DNA from: Paenibacillus cookii
GTDB taxonomy: Bacteria; Bacillota; Bacilli; Paenibacillales; Paenibacillaceae
DNA length: 64,000 bases
Reading direction: 5' to 3'
NCBI RefSeq assembly: GCF_018333375.1
Contig: NZ_BORW01000002.1
Span: 310,001-374,000 of the forward strand
A model generated the notes under the pieces. It was not told the origin of the DNA, searched no databases, and was given only the letters and a program-made list of their open reading frames with translations. Numbering within the stretch: the first letter of the stretch is position 1; every line of letters starts with the position of its first letter. The translations under genes and the position numbers were made by a program. Below, piece after piece: positions 36,389 to 45,425 of this stretch.

Positions 36389-37639
36389 ATGTCGTGGTTG
36401 AAGAATCTTCCGCTTTCCCAACGGGTCATCGCCGGGTGTTATTTGGTCGCCGCCCTGTTCGCCCTTCCGGCGCTCGTTATTTTTATCGTGATCGGCAAGC
36501 TTGTGATCGGAATCGTGTTTGTCGCCGTCCTGGCCGCATTGACCTACCCGCTTGCCCGATACGTGGAGCAGACGCTCACCTTCTCGTTCGAAAACATCGC
36601 CAACGTGACGGCCGCGATCGCCAAAGGCGACTTTACGAACCGCGTCGATGAAACCGGCTCCATGGGAGACGTCAGCCGTTCGTTTAACAGCATGATCGAC
36701 AAGTTGAAGAAAATATTAAACGAAGCCTCCGGCATTACCCGCCGGGTGATCGACGCCAGCCGCGGGATCGCGGACAAAAACCAGGAGCTGAAAACCGTCA
36801 TGGCGTCCGTCGCCTCGGCATCCAACGAGCTGGCCGTAGGCGCAAGCGAAATATCGCAGGACGTCGCCGGCATGACCGAATCGATCCAGGATATCGAATT
36901 GAAGGTAGGGAACTACGCCAAATCCACGAAGGAAATGAAAAAACAATCCGACCTGACGCTCAGCTTCGTGGAAAAAGGCCGTCAGTCGGTCGAAAAACAG
37001 GCCGAGGGCATGCGCAAAAACGTCGAAGCGACGGAGCACGTCGCCCAAACGATCGACGCCCTTTCCAAAAACGCATACGGCATCCATAAAATCACCAAAA
37101 CCATTTCCGAATTGGCCGAGCAAACGAACCTCCTTTCCCTGAACGCATCGATCGAAGCCGCCAGAGCCGGTGAGCACGGGCGCGGATTCGCCGTCGTTGC
37201 CCATGAAGTGCGCAAGCTGGCGGAAGAGTCGACGGCATCGACCCAGGAGGTGTTCGGACTCGTCAAAAGCATTGAGCAAGGCATCCGCGAAGCGATCGAA
37301 AACATTCAAGTAAACGAAGAAGTCGTGCGGATGCAAAACGAAATGATCCGCGAGGCGGAGCAGATTTTTACGAACATCGTGGAAAGCGTACAATACATAA
37401 CCGAGCAGATCAACGCCTTCTCCAGCGAAAGCGACCAGATGCTCGAAAGCGCGCAGAAAATTTCTGCCGCAATCCAGAACATTTCGGCCATTACCGAGCA
37501 ATCCTCCGCCGGAACCGAGCAGGTATCCGCTTCGATGAATGAACAGATGAAATCGATCGAAGCCGTCGTGGAAGAAACCGAAGCGATGAGACAAGCCGTA
37601 TTCCAGCTGCAAAAAACGATTCAAATCTTCAAGTTCTAG
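36389..37639 (+). CDS. Methyl-accepting chemotaxis protein without a large sensor domain
   Basis: A 416-residue chemoreceptor. Two closely spaced TMs (about 14-34 and 38-58) leave almost no extracellular loop; a HAMP-like segment (about 59-115) and a long cytoplasmic coiled coil follow. The signalling tip is intact: [43 protein letters not shown]. Methylation helices flank it. The lack of a periplasmic domain suggests it senses within the membrane or relays a partner protein's signal. ATG at 36389 has AAGGAGG 10 nt upstream; an in-frame ATG at 36350 precedes the RBS. Confidence 0.88.
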   Translation: MSWLKNLPLSQRVIAGCYLVAALFALPALVIFIVIGKLVIGIVFVAVLAALTYPLARYVEQTLTFSFENIANVTAAIAKGDFTNRVDETGSMGDVSRSFNSMIDKLKKILNEASGITRRVIDASRGIADKNQELKTVMASVASASNELAVGASEISQDVAGMTESIQDIELKVGNYAKSTKEMKKQSDLTLSFVEKGRQSVEKQAEGMRKNVEATEHVAQTIDALSKNAYGIHKITKTISELAEQTNLLSLNASIEAARAGEHGRGFAVVAHEVRKLAEESTASTQEVFGLVKSIEQGIREAIENIQVNEEVVRMQNEMIREAEQIFTNIVESVQYITEQINAFSSESDQMLESAQKISAAIQNISAITEQSSAGTEQVSASMNEQMKSIEAVVEETEAMRQAVFQLQKTIQIFKF

Positions 37640-37747
37640 CACCGAATCTCCGATTCTTCATTCCTTCGCCTGATTGAATCCTTCTCCGGTCTGTTATATG
37701 ATGGATAGAATACAATGATATAGCAGGATTGTGGAGGAATGAAAAGT

Positions 37748-38401
37748 ATGGCTTCAGAGCAACAGCAACGAATCGATCCGAGGGTCATACGGACGCAAAG
37801 GCTGCTCAAAAACGCGCTCTTTGATCTGCTGGAGGAACAAAACTACGAACAGGTTACCGTACAGGATATCGCCGACAGGGCCACCGTCAAACGCGCGACG
37901 TTTTATCTGCATTACAACGATAAACAAGACCTCGTGAATCAATGCATCGACGAGCTGCTGGCCGAATTGAGCGAATCGATCCGGAATTCGAACGACGATC
38001 CGATCCAATTCGATTTTTCCAGCGGACAAGCCCATCCTATTTTCATCCGGATGTTCAAGCATGTCAGCGAGCGTTTCCGCCAATACCAGGCCTTGCTGGT
38101 CAAAAACCGGATTGCGGCCTTCACCGCCGGTCTGCTGGATGTGCTCCACAACTTCATATCCGAGGGCATCAATATGACCGAGCCGGACGATTCCAATTTA
38201 TCCGCTCGCAGGGAAGTCGTCATCAAATACGTGGAATCGGCGTTCCTGGAGCTTATTATTTGGTGGGTCGAAAACCAAATGCCTTACAAGGAAGAGGAAA
38301 TGGCCGAAATGTTGATGAACTTGTCCATCCTTGGCCCTTATCGCGTCCGTCCGTTCGATAAAATAAAGCAAATGGAAAATAAAAACAACCCTGAAGGATA
38401 G
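37748..38401 (+). CDS. TetR family transcriptional regulator
   Basis: A 217-residue regulator. The N-terminal HTH is RVIRTQRLLKNALFDLLEEQNYEQVTVQDIADRATVKRATFYLHYNDKQDLV; the C-terminal ligand-binding part belongs to a TetR_C subfamily common in Paenibacillus (FLELIIWWVENQMPYKEEEMAEMLMNL). ATG at 37748 is preferred: GGAGG ends 10 nt upstream, but only 1 nt before an in-frame ATG at 37739. It is convergent with the short-chain dehydrogenase gene at 38439. Its target is unknown. Confidence 0.87.
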   Translation: MASEQQQRIDPRVIRTQRLLKNALFDLLEEQNYEQVTVQDIADRATVKRATFYLHYNDKQDLVNQCIDELLAELSESIRNSNDDPIQFDFSSGQAHPIFIRMFKHVSERFRQYQALLVKNRIAAFTAGLLDVLHNFISEGINMTEPDDSNLSARREVVIKYVESAFLELIIWWVENQMPYKEEEMAEMLMNLSILGPYRVRPFDKIKQMENKNNPEG

Positions 38402-38422
38402 TCCTTCAGGGTTATTTTTATT
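38387..38422. terminator. Bidirectional terminator between the TetR and SDR genes
   Basis: AACCCTGAAGGA (38387-38398) and TCCTTCAGGGTT (38402-38413) form a perfect 12-bp stem whose 3-nt loop is the TetR stop codon TAG. T-rich tracts follow on both strands. Confidence 0.92.
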
Positions 38423-38438
38423 TGTTCCGTCAGACGGA

Positions 38439-39185
38439 TTACAGGGCCGTCCAGCCGCCGTCGATGACAAGCTCCGCGCCGGTCATGAAACGGGATTCGT
38501 CGGAAGCCAGGAACAGCACGCCGTAAGCTACGTCTTCTGGATTGCCGAAGTAAGGAAGCTGCGTAAACGTTTTGTAATACGGCTCCGCTTCCCCGAACGT
38601 GCCGGCCGTCATCGGCGTGACGATGATGCCGGGGTGCACGGAGTTTACCCGGACGCAGTCTTTCGCATATTCGACGGCCGCCGCTTTCGAAATCGAACGC
38701 AGCGCGCCTTTCGCAGCGGTATAAGCGCTGGAACCGGCCATGCCGACAAGGCCGCCGATCGAGGAAATATTGATGACGGAGCCGGAGCCGTTCTTTTTCA
38801 TCTCAGGAATGGCATATTTCATGCCCAGCATGCAACCGTTCAGGTTGATGTCCATCACTTGGTTCCATTTGTCCATCTCCAGGTTGGCGATGGTCATCGT
38901 CGAGGAAACGCCGGCATTGTTCACAAGAACGTCGACTTTCCCGAATTGTTGGACGGTTTCTTCGATGATGGATTTCCACTCTTCTTCCGAAGCTACGTTA
39001 TGCTTTAAGCTCAGGACTTCCCCGCCGCTTTGCTTGATTTCGTTCACGACTTCATGCAATGCCGTTTCGTTGATATCGGTTGCGACCACTTTGGCGCCTT
39101 CCCGGGCGAACAATTTCGCTTCCGCGGCCCCCATGCCGTTGCCTGCGCCCGTAATGACGGCGACTTTGCCTGCCAATCTTCCCAT
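38439..39185 (-). CDS. Short-chain dehydrogenase/reductase (SDR)
   Basis: A 248-residue classical NAD(P)-dependent SDR. The Rossmann motif is TGAGNGMG (12-19), NNAG is at 89-92, and the catalytic residues are S142, Y155 and K159 (NISSIGGLVGMAGSSAYTAAKG); D37 at the end of beta-2 (VVATDIN) favours NAD. It resembles 3-alpha/20-beta-hydroxysteroid and cyclic-alcohol dehydrogenases by pattern, but the substrate is not predictable. The start at 39185 has AGAGGAAG 6-8 nt upstream. A consensus promoter and an almost perfect catabolite-response-like palindrome lie just upstream. Confidence 0.9.
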   Translation of the reverse strand: MGRLAGKVAVITGAGNGMGAAEAKLFAREGAKVVATDINETALHEVVNEIKQSGGEVLSLKHNVASEEEWKSIIEETVQQFGKVDVLVNNAGVSSTMTIANLEMDKWNQVMDINLNGCMLGMKYAIPEMKKNGSGSVINISSIGGLVGMAGSSAYTAAKGALRSISKAAAVEYAKDCVRVNSVHPGIIVTPMTAGTFGEAEPYYKTFTQLPYFGNPEDVAYGVLFLASDESRFMTGAELVIDGGWTAL

Positions 39186-39220
39186 GTCCATCTTCCTCTC
39201 TATGTGGTACATCGTCATCA

Positions 39221-39269
39221 ATGTAATCGATTACGATCCGATTATACACCCGTTCGTCCATTTTGTGAA
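39221..39269 (-). promoter_or_regulatory. SDR promoter with cre-like operator
   Basis: On the minus strand TTCACA (39264-39269) and TATAAT (39241-39246) are 17 bp apart. Just downstream lies the 12-bp palindrome GTAATCGATTAC (39223-39234); read as ATGTAATCGATTACGA it fits the CcpA cre consensus WTGNAANCGNWWNCAW at 15 of 16 positions. Its location over the expected transcription start predicts repression by CcpA or another LacI-type regulator. Confidence 0.65.
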
Positions 39270-39323
39270 GTATTTTACATTATGTCATTTAATTTGAACG
39301 ATTCGGAACGCGTTGCTGCAACC

Positions 39324-39352
39324 AAAAAAAGAACCCCTATGAAAAGGAGTTC
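39324..39352 (-). terminator. Intrinsic terminator of the SgrR-like gene
   Basis: On the minus strand GAACTCCT pairs with AGGGGTTC (one mismatch) and runs into seven T residues, 9 nt after the stop of the SgrR-like gene. Confidence 0.82.
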
Positions 39353-39360
39353 CCCCACTT

Positions 39361-41128
39361 TTAATCATGTTTTTCGAGCCAAACGTCCTTAAAATCGACC
39401 CAACCCAGCGGATTCAGGCTCATGCCGTGCACAAACGGATGCAAAAAGGCATTCAGGTGCCGATGATAAAGAAAAATCACCGAGGCTTCGTCACGCAAAT
39501 ACTGTTCGATTTCCCGGAACGTCATGCGTCTGTCTTCCCTGCTCTCCGCCCCCAAGGCGTCGTCGATCCGAGCTTTGATCCAAAGCAGTCGCTCTTCGTC
39601 CAAGTACAGCCGCAATACGCTGGCCCCGTTCTCATAAGATTCGATTTCGCACACTTCGTCTTCGGCGAGGACGATGCTGGAGACGGTGCAGTCTGCGTCC
39701 TCCCAGTCGCGGTGGCTCTGGATGTCGGCGCGGATTCCCCATTCCGACAACCGTTTTTGAATCCATGCCGCGTCATCCTTGTATTTGTCATACACCGCCA
39801 GCCGGATGGCCGCCCCATCGTATCCGGATTCTTTTAACGCGGACTTCACGCGTTCCGGCCGAACCGGATCGATGACCCTGCCTCGGCTTTCGTCCGGCCG
39901 GTATCCGAAAGCAGGGATGGCACGCGGGCCTCCCAGCTCCGCAATCATCTCGCCGGGATGCAAAATCATCCGTACGGCCCGCCGAAAGGCTTCGGACTGC
40001 TGCGGACCCTCCCTGTTCACATTCCAGGACAACATCGTACAGCCCAGCCTTAAACCTGTACCCCGTCCATCCCCTTCGTCCTGCCTGTACCGGTCCCAGG
40101 TATGCAAAACCGATGTAAAGCCGATCGATTCCGGGTCGCAATCCGCAGGCATAATGACGATATCGACGCCGTCCAAATACGGGCGGCCTTGATAATTAAT
40201 GGGGATACGCGGCAAGCTCGATGCGATGCTTGGAATACGATACGACGCGGAACGGGCCTGTGCCGATCGGCAAACGCCAAAAGCCTCCCTCGTCCTGACC
40301 CGCAAAATGGGCAGGCAAAATGGATGCCCCGACCGAACACATGAACCTGTCGAAAATGCGGTTCGGTTTGCGCAGCCGGATCCGGACGACGCGCGGCCCC
40401 AGCGCCTCGATCGTTTCCGCCTCCCGGAGAAGCCACTTGTTTTCCGCATGGCTGCGCAGCCGCTCAAAGGAAAACAGCACGTCGGCGGATGTCAGCTCCT
40501 GGCCGTGATGAAAACGGATGCCCTTGCGCAAATAAAGGGTCCATTCCGTCGCATCCCGATTGGCTTCCCAATGATGGGCCACCCCGGGCACGATCCGGCC
40601 CAGCCGCTCGTCAAAAGCCAACAGCCGGTCGAAAATTTGCCGCTGAAGATGGGAATCAAACGCGAAGCTTGCGGCTGCCGGGTCCAGCGTCCGAGGCGGA
40701 TACAGGACGGGAAATATCAAATTGTCGGTTGCATGGGAGCCCTCGGCTTCCTCTTCTTTTTTGTAGCCGAAATGGCCGTTCAGCCAATCCAGAAACCTTT
40801 CTTTCGCTTGCGTTCCGTCCCCGTAGGCGCCAAGCATGTCGAATGCCTGCCGATAATCGCCGCTTTTGGCCAGCCCGATGACCAGGTTCAGAAGAAATTG
40901 TTCTTTGCCTGCTTGAAACGTAATTTGCGAATAATTGCCCCTTCCCCGGCCGGGAAGCCAGTCGACCCATCCCTCGTCCACCAGCTTGCGCAAAATGAAC
41001 TTGGCGTTCCGTACGGTGCAATACAAGGCTTTCGCCAAATCTTCAAGCGTCACTTCAATCGGCACGCCGCTTTGTTTTCCGTCCGAAAACCGGCTGTGAA
41101 GCATTAAGTATTGTTCTTTAATTTGCAT
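39361..41128 (-). pseudogene. SgrR-type transcriptional regulator with solute-binding domain, frameshifted
   Basis: It should encode a protein of about 588 residues: an N-terminal SgrR winged HTH (MQIKEQYLMLHSRF..., TLEDLAKALYCTVRNAKFILRKLVDEGWVDW) followed by an SBP_bac_5-like domain (FPVLYPPRTLDPAAASF, TEWTLYLRKGIRFHHGQELTSADVLFSFERL). The first frame starts at ATG 41128 (AGGAGG 8 nt upstream) and stops at 40196 after ELAAYPH; the protein resumes in another frame as YQGRPYLDGVDIVIMPADCDP and ends at 39361. Removing one A from CATTAATTATC gives HYYQGRPYLD, so a single-base insertion is the simplest cause. Relatives regulate neighbouring transporter genes; here only a small gene is divergent. 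It may be a true pseudogene or an assembly error. Confidence 0.82.
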
Positions 41129-41253
41129 CGAACGACCCTCCTGAAAGCAATCTCCGGCATAAAAGGGGAAAACCATTTCCGAAAGTATACTCTTTTTTGC
41201 CCCTTTTGAACAGCGCATAATGAGAGCAACCCAATAGAAGCGGAGGAGAAGAC

Positions 41254-41451
41254 ATGCTCGAACATTATACGTTTCAAAAGCTGCTTGAATACGAACAGGC
41301 GGAACGCAACAATCCCGTAAACATCCGGAGGGAACAAGAAAAACAAATGATCTACGAGGCAACCCGAACCAGGAAGGCCCATGACAAATGGTATGTCATG
41401 CCGCTAAGGTTGTTCCGCAAATCGCATCGGCGCCAAACATACCGAACCTGA
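41254..41451 (+). CDS. Small hypothetical protein (65 aa), divergent from the SgrR-like gene
   Basis: A 65-residue, highly charged, soluble peptide rich in Arg, Lys, Glu and Tyr, with no signal peptide or membrane segment and a strongly basic C-terminal third (LRLFRKSHRRQTYRT). A very good RBS (GGAGGAGAAG) sits 6 nt before ATG and the gene lies head-to-head with the SgrR-like regulator, both arguing for a real gene. I do not recognise the family. Confidence 0.5.
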   Translation: MLEHYTFQKLLEYEQAERNNPVNIRREQEKQMIYEATRTRKAHDKWYVMPLRLFRKSHRRQTYRT

Positions 41452-41492
41452 GCGAAACCCGGGTCCCGACTCCGTTTTATTAGGCTTATGGC

Positions 41493-41530
41493 AAAAAAGG
41501 CATCCTCATGATCGAATCATGAAGATGCCT
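41493..41530 (-). terminator. Intrinsic terminator of the kinase/ABC operon
   Basis: A 15-bp inverted repeat with one mismatch (41498-41512 AGGCATCCTCATGAT, 41516-41530) and a 3-nt loop runs into TTTTTT on the minus strand, about 95 nt beyond the stop of the histidine kinase gene. Confidence 0.88.
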
Positions 41531-41625
41531 GGGTCGGGGGCTACCGTTCCCCCTTTTCAGGGGCCTGTTTTTCCGCCGGTCCATCCGGCGAACGATAAAC
41601 GTGGTCTCGAACCGCCGTTTCTTTT

Positions 41626-43098
41626 TCATCTTTTGCAGGCAAGTTCGTCCGTCCGGATCGTAAAAACCATGCAAGCCCCGCCCTCCCGGCGGTTCGACGC
41701 GCGGATGCTGCCTCCGTGTTTCTCGACGATCACTTTTGCGGTATGCAGGCCAAGACCCGTTTGCCCGTTGTCCCCCCGATAAAACTTTTCGAACAAATGC
41801 GGAAGATCTTTTTCGGCAAAACCCGAGCCATTGTCGCATATCTCGAATCGCAGGCCGGACGCGTTCCTTTCGATCCGAACGCCGAGCCAGCCGCCCTCCG
41901 CGGGCAAATACCGGAAGCTGTTGGCCACTAGGTTGTCCATGACTTGGCTGATGCGCTGCACGTCCATGAATACCGTCTCCCCGCCGCCGGGAGCAGAGTC
42001 CTCGTATTCGAAGCTGAACCGGACCTGCCGGGAACGGCACATGAAGCCGATCTCCCGCTCCTTGTCCTGGATGAACTGCCGCAAAGCAACCTGCGCCCCG
42101 CGAAGCGGAAAGTATTCCAAATCCTTTTCGGAAGCGATCTGTATGTCTTGGATCAGGCGGTTGACCCTTTGAATGTTATCCTCGATGACTTTCAGATGGC
42201 CTTCGGCTTGGCTCCGGGGCATATCGGGCGTATCCGCCAGCAGCTCCACGTTGCCTTGGATGACCGTCATCGGCGTGCGGAAATCGTGGGCGATCGCGTC
42301 CATCATGTCCCTGCGTTCCTGCTCCAGCTTCCACTCCCTCAGCAAGGCGTCCTTAAGGGCGCTGCGCATGTTTTCAAACGATTCGGTCAGCATGCCCAGC
42401 TCATTGTCCGCCTGATAGCTGATCGTAAAGTCGAGATCCTGGTCGCGGATGCGTTTGGAGGCTTCAATGAGATTATGTACGGGCTTGGCAATCCGTTTTC
42501 CGAGCCTCGCCGCAAACAGATACGTAAACAACGCGACGTATAAAAACGGCGAGACGACGAAGTACATGACGATGGCGAGGTTGATCCAGTTGGAACCCGA
42601 CGCGGCCGTGGTCGCTTCCAGCTTATAGCGGAACACCATGGCCCCTTTTAGGTCCCCTGCCGCCGACATGACGGGCACGCTCCGGACAAACATCCCGCCA
42701 AAAGCCGGCGTCGTCCCCGCGCTTTTGGTCGTATTCAGGTTCTCGATCAACGCTTGACTCGTTTGAAACTTGCGTTCCCGCATCGTTCCATAGAGCGGAT
42801 TCCCGGAAAGATCGACCGCCTGGTACTGGATTCCGTCGCCCGGAATCCGTTTTTCCAGCTCCGCTCGGCTTGCCGGGTCGAGGATCGCGTCCCCTTGCGA
42901 TTTGACGTATGCCACGAGGGAAGGGATTTTGTTTTCATAGCTGTTCGCCGGGCGTATCCATTTGTTCGAAACGATCCAGCCCACGCCGAAGACAAGCGTA
43001 ATGGCCGTGCACGCCACGCTGAAAACCATGATCCACACGAAGGTGAGAATCAGCTGCCGCTTGATGGGCAGGCGTTCTACGAATCCGATCTTTCCCAT
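41626..43098 (-). CDS. Sensor histidine kinase of the ABC-exporter operon
   Basis: A 490-residue kinase. TM1 is at about 16-42, an extracellular domain of about 125 residues spans 45-170, and TM2 is at about 172-198 (NLAIVMYFVVSPFLYVALFTYLF). HAMP follows (200-255), then the DHp domain with H271 (DAIAHDFRTPMTVIQGN) and a HATPase domain with VMDNLVANSFRY, CDNGSGFAEKDLPHLFEKFYRG and TGLGLHTAKVIVEKHGG. The start at 43098 lies 22 nt inside the upstream response regulator gene, implying coupling. With the regulator it probably senses an antimicrobial peptide and induces the ABC exporter genes upstream (inference from context). Confidence 0.9.
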   Translation of the reverse strand: MGKIGFVERLPIKRQLILTFVWIMVFSVACTAITLVFGVGWIVSNKWIRPANSYENKIPSLVAYVKSQGDAILDPASRAELEKRIPGDGIQYQAVDLSGNPLYGTMRERKFQTSQALIENLNTTKSAGTTPAFGGMFVRSVPVMSAAGDLKGAMVFRYKLEATTAASGSNWINLAIVMYFVVSPFLYVALFTYLFAARLGKRIAKPVHNLIEASKRIRDQDLDFTISYQADNELGMLTESFENMRSALKDALLREWKLEQERRDMMDAIAHDFRTPMTVIQGNVELLADTPDMPRSQAEGHLKVIEDNIQRVNRLIQDIQIASEKDLEYFPLRGAQVALRQFIQDKEREIGFMCRSRQVRFSFEYEDSAPGGGETVFMDVQRISQVMDNLVANSFRYLPAEGGWLGVRIERNASGLRFEICDNGSGFAEKDLPHLFEKFYRGDNGQTGLGLHTAKVIVEKHGGSIRASNRREGGACMVFTIRTDELACKR

Positions 43099-43772
43099 TT
43101 GTAGCCGACCCCCCAAAGCGTGGAAATATAGCTGTTCAAAGGATCCCTCGAGCCCAGCTTGGCGCGGATCTTCTTGATATGCTCCGTCACGGTGCTTGCG
43201 TCTCCGCTCGCTTCAAGCCCCCAAATCCGGTCATAAATTTGTTCCTTGGAAAAAACTTGCCCGGGATGCAGTGCCAATAGCTCGACGATATCGAACTCTT
43301 TGGCCGTCATCGGTACGACCGCGTCGTTGACATGCACCTCCCGGCCTTTCAAATCGATGCGCAGCCGTCCGTACCGGAGCAGGGACCGCTCCGCGGAGCT
43401 TTCCCGCATTCTCCGGCTTCCGCGCAGATGGGCAGCCACTCGCGCTTTTAGCTCCCGAAGGCTGAACGGTTTCGTTATATAATCGTCCCCTCCGATGGAC
43501 AGCCCTTGGATCCGGTCCGCCTCCGTTTGCTTCGCGCTGACGAACAGGATCGGGCAATCCACCTCGTCGCGGATCATCTGGCACAGCTCAAATCCGTTCA
43601 TGCCCGGCATCATGACGTCAAGAATGATCAGATCCGGCGCCTGTCCGAGTTGATTCATCGCTTCGATTCCGTTGGAAGCGGTCAGCACCCGGTACCCCTC
43701 CGCCGTCATGGCCTGCTCCATCAGCGACACGATTTGAGCCTCGTCGTCTACGATCAGTATTTTGTCCTGCAT
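43077..43772 (-). CDS. OmpR family response regulator
   Basis: A 231-residue regulator: receiver domain with D52 (LIILDVMMPGMNG), FVSAK and ITKPFSLREL, and a C-terminal winged helix (YGRLRIDLKGREVHVNDAVVPMTAKEFDIVELL, DASTVTEHIKKIRAKLG, WGVGYKWE). ATG at 43772 has GGGAG 10 nt upstream. It is 26 nt downstream of the second permease gene and overlaps the cognate kinase gene, so transporter and regulators form one operon. Confidence 0.92.
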   Translation of the reverse strand: MQDKILIVDDEAQIVSLMEQAMTAEGYRVLTASNGIEAMNQLGQAPDLIILDVMMPGMNGFELCQMIRDEVDCPILFVSAKQTEADRIQGLSIGGDDYITKPFSLRELKARVAAHLRGSRRMRESSAERSLLRYGRLRIDLKGREVHVNDAVVPMTAKEFDIVELLALHPGQVFSKEQIYDRIWGLEASGDASTVTEHIKKIRAKLGSRDPLNSYISTLWGVGYKWERSDS

Positions 43773-43797
43773 GTAAAACAAACTCCCTGCTTCCGGG

Positions 43798-44568
43798 CTA
43801 TTTCACCCAGTTTCTTCGGTTCCACCACAACATTGTAACGGCAAAACCTAGAAATATACAAACCATTACCGGCAAAAGAAAGGCATGAGCGTACCGGCCG
43901 GCCATCCATTGAAAAACGGTGCTCATCCCCATCAGCAAAAATCGGAGCGCATCCGAAACATACAGGCCGCCCACTGCCACCCCGATCCAGCCGAGATAAC
44001 AGATGATCGGGCTTGGAAGCAAGGTGCACAGGGCCGCGGTCACGCTTAACTGCGCGAGCAAAATCATCATGAACAACCCGTAGGATTCCAGGTTGTACAG
44101 GAATGCGCCGGCCGGGCCGTAAGCGCGGTCCGGGTTCAGGTACACGACGGAGTCCACGCTTGGCTTGAGCAGATGCCCGGCACCTTCCCCTATGACAAAG
44201 GTTACCACCACAAACAGCAGCAGGATGACGGCCAGATTGATCCATTTTGCCGCAAACAGCCGCAGGATCGAAATCGGGCGGATCAGCACCAGACGCAGCT
44301 GGCCCCCGTGATATTCCCCGTTAAAGCTGTCGATCATCAGGATCGGGCCGATAATCAGCACCAGAAAAAACGAGACTTCCTTCAGCAAAAAAAGCGAAAA
44401 ATTTTGTGCGGTCAAAGGCACCGACGATACGTTATCGAACGCGCCGAACGACTGCACGCCCAAGAACAGGCAGTCGAGCAGCACGATCGCAACGAAGATC
44501 AGCAGACTGACGAAGGTTTTTTTCCGTTTCCATATCCGCTGCCAGTCGCTTTGCAAAAGCTGCATCAT
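43798..44568 (-). CDS. ABC-2 type permease subunit (LanG/BcrB-like)
   Basis: A 256-residue membrane protein with six predicted TMs (first VSLLIFVAIVLLDCLFLG; last PVMVCIFLGFAVTMLWW). It shares the N-terminal plan and the cytoplasmic FNGEYHGGQLRLVLIRP segment with the neighbouring permease, showing that the two are paralogues. AAGGAGG lies about 9 nt before ATG 44568; a second ATG follows at once. It forms the exporter channel with its partner and the ATPase. Confidence 0.85.
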   Translation of the reverse strand: MMQLLQSDWQRIWKRKKTFVSLLIFVAIVLLDCLFLGVQSFGAFDNVSSVPLTAQNFSLFLLKEVSFFLVLIIGPILMIDSFNGEYHGGQLRLVLIRPISILRLFAAKWINLAVILLLFVVVTFVIGEGAGHLLKPSVDSVVYLNPDRAYGPAGAFLYNLESYGLFMMILLAQLSVTAALCTLLPSPIICYLGWIGVAVGGLYVSDALRFLLMGMSTVFQWMAGRYAHAFLLPVMVCIFLGFAVTMLWWNRRNWVK

Positions 44569-44582
44569 GATCCATTTCCTCC

Positions 44583-45425
44583 TTATATAAAACGATCCGA
44601 TTTGGTAAAGATGAGGCGGGCGGCGGCCGTAAACAACGCGACATATCCCGCAAGTATAAGCACCATCCACAGTCCGGCATGCCATTCTCTTGCCGCTGCG
44701 CTGCCCGACAGCATGACCGCGATCCCGCTAAATTGGATTTCCGTCAGCGAAACGTATTTCAGCATCGCGGGCCAGCCGAACCCCGTGACGCGGTTGAACA
44801 GGTCATAGATGAGCGGAAACCCGAGGGAACAAAGCAAAAATCCCATGCCGAGGCCAATGGCCGCGGTCGACGAACGGGAGATGACGCCGATCGCGATAAA
44901 TACGGATGCCGTCCCGACGATCGAGGCATAAGCCATTCCGTAATAGCTGAGCGTATAACCGATCATGTATCGGCTTGAAACGGCATGATCGTAATAAAAC
45001 AACGTCTGCTGCGGCGAAGATTCGAAAAATACGTACCCGGCGACGACCGCCGCAACCAAATAGACGACGAAAAACAAAGCCATCATGGATGCAAACGCCA
45101 GCCATTTGGCCCAAAAAATTTGCGAGCTGCCGTATGCCCGCAGCATGACGAGCCGCAGCTGGCCCGAACGGTATTCCTCCGTAAAGGAAAAAGTCAAAAG
45201 CACAAGCGCCACGACGTTAAACACGACGATCAGCTGCTCGATCATGGCCATGACCGGAAAATTTTCCGCCGTCGTATGCTCGGGGCTTCCAAGCGGAAAG
45301 GACGCGTTATGGCCGATGTAATATTTAGCCGTCAGGGCAATGATCAGCGGTATGGAGATCAGGAACAGCCAGGCGATTTTGCGTTTCCATAACCGTTCCC
45401 ACTCGCTGTGAAATAAAGCCATCAT
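44583..45425 (-). CDS. ABC-2 type permease subunit (LanE/BcrB-like)
   Basis: A 280-residue, six-TM permease. TM1 is in IAWLFLISIPLIIALTAKYYIG; the conserved loop SFTEEYRSGQLRLVMLRAYG matches its paralogue downstream. Its ATG at 45425 overlaps the stop of the ATPase gene as ATGA, so the two are translationally coupled; a second ATG follows at once. Two permeases plus one ATPase is the LanFEG-style layout used in lantibiotic self-immunity, which supports a peptide-antibiotic protection role, though no bacteriocin gene is nearby. Confidence 0.87.
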   Translation of the reverse strand: MMALFHSEWERLWKRKIAWLFLISIPLIIALTAKYYIGHNASFPLGSPEHTTAENFPVMAMIEQLIVVFNVVALVLLTFSFTEEYRSGQLRLVMLRAYGSSQIFWAKWLAFASMMALFFVVYLVAAVVAGYVFFESSPQQTLFYYDHAVSSRYMIGYTLSYYGMAYASIVGTASVFIAIGVISRSSTAAIGLGMGFLLCSLGFPLIYDLFNRVTGFGWPAMLKYVSLTEIQFSGIAVMLSGSAAAREWHAGLWMVLILAGYVALFTAAARLIFTKSDRFI

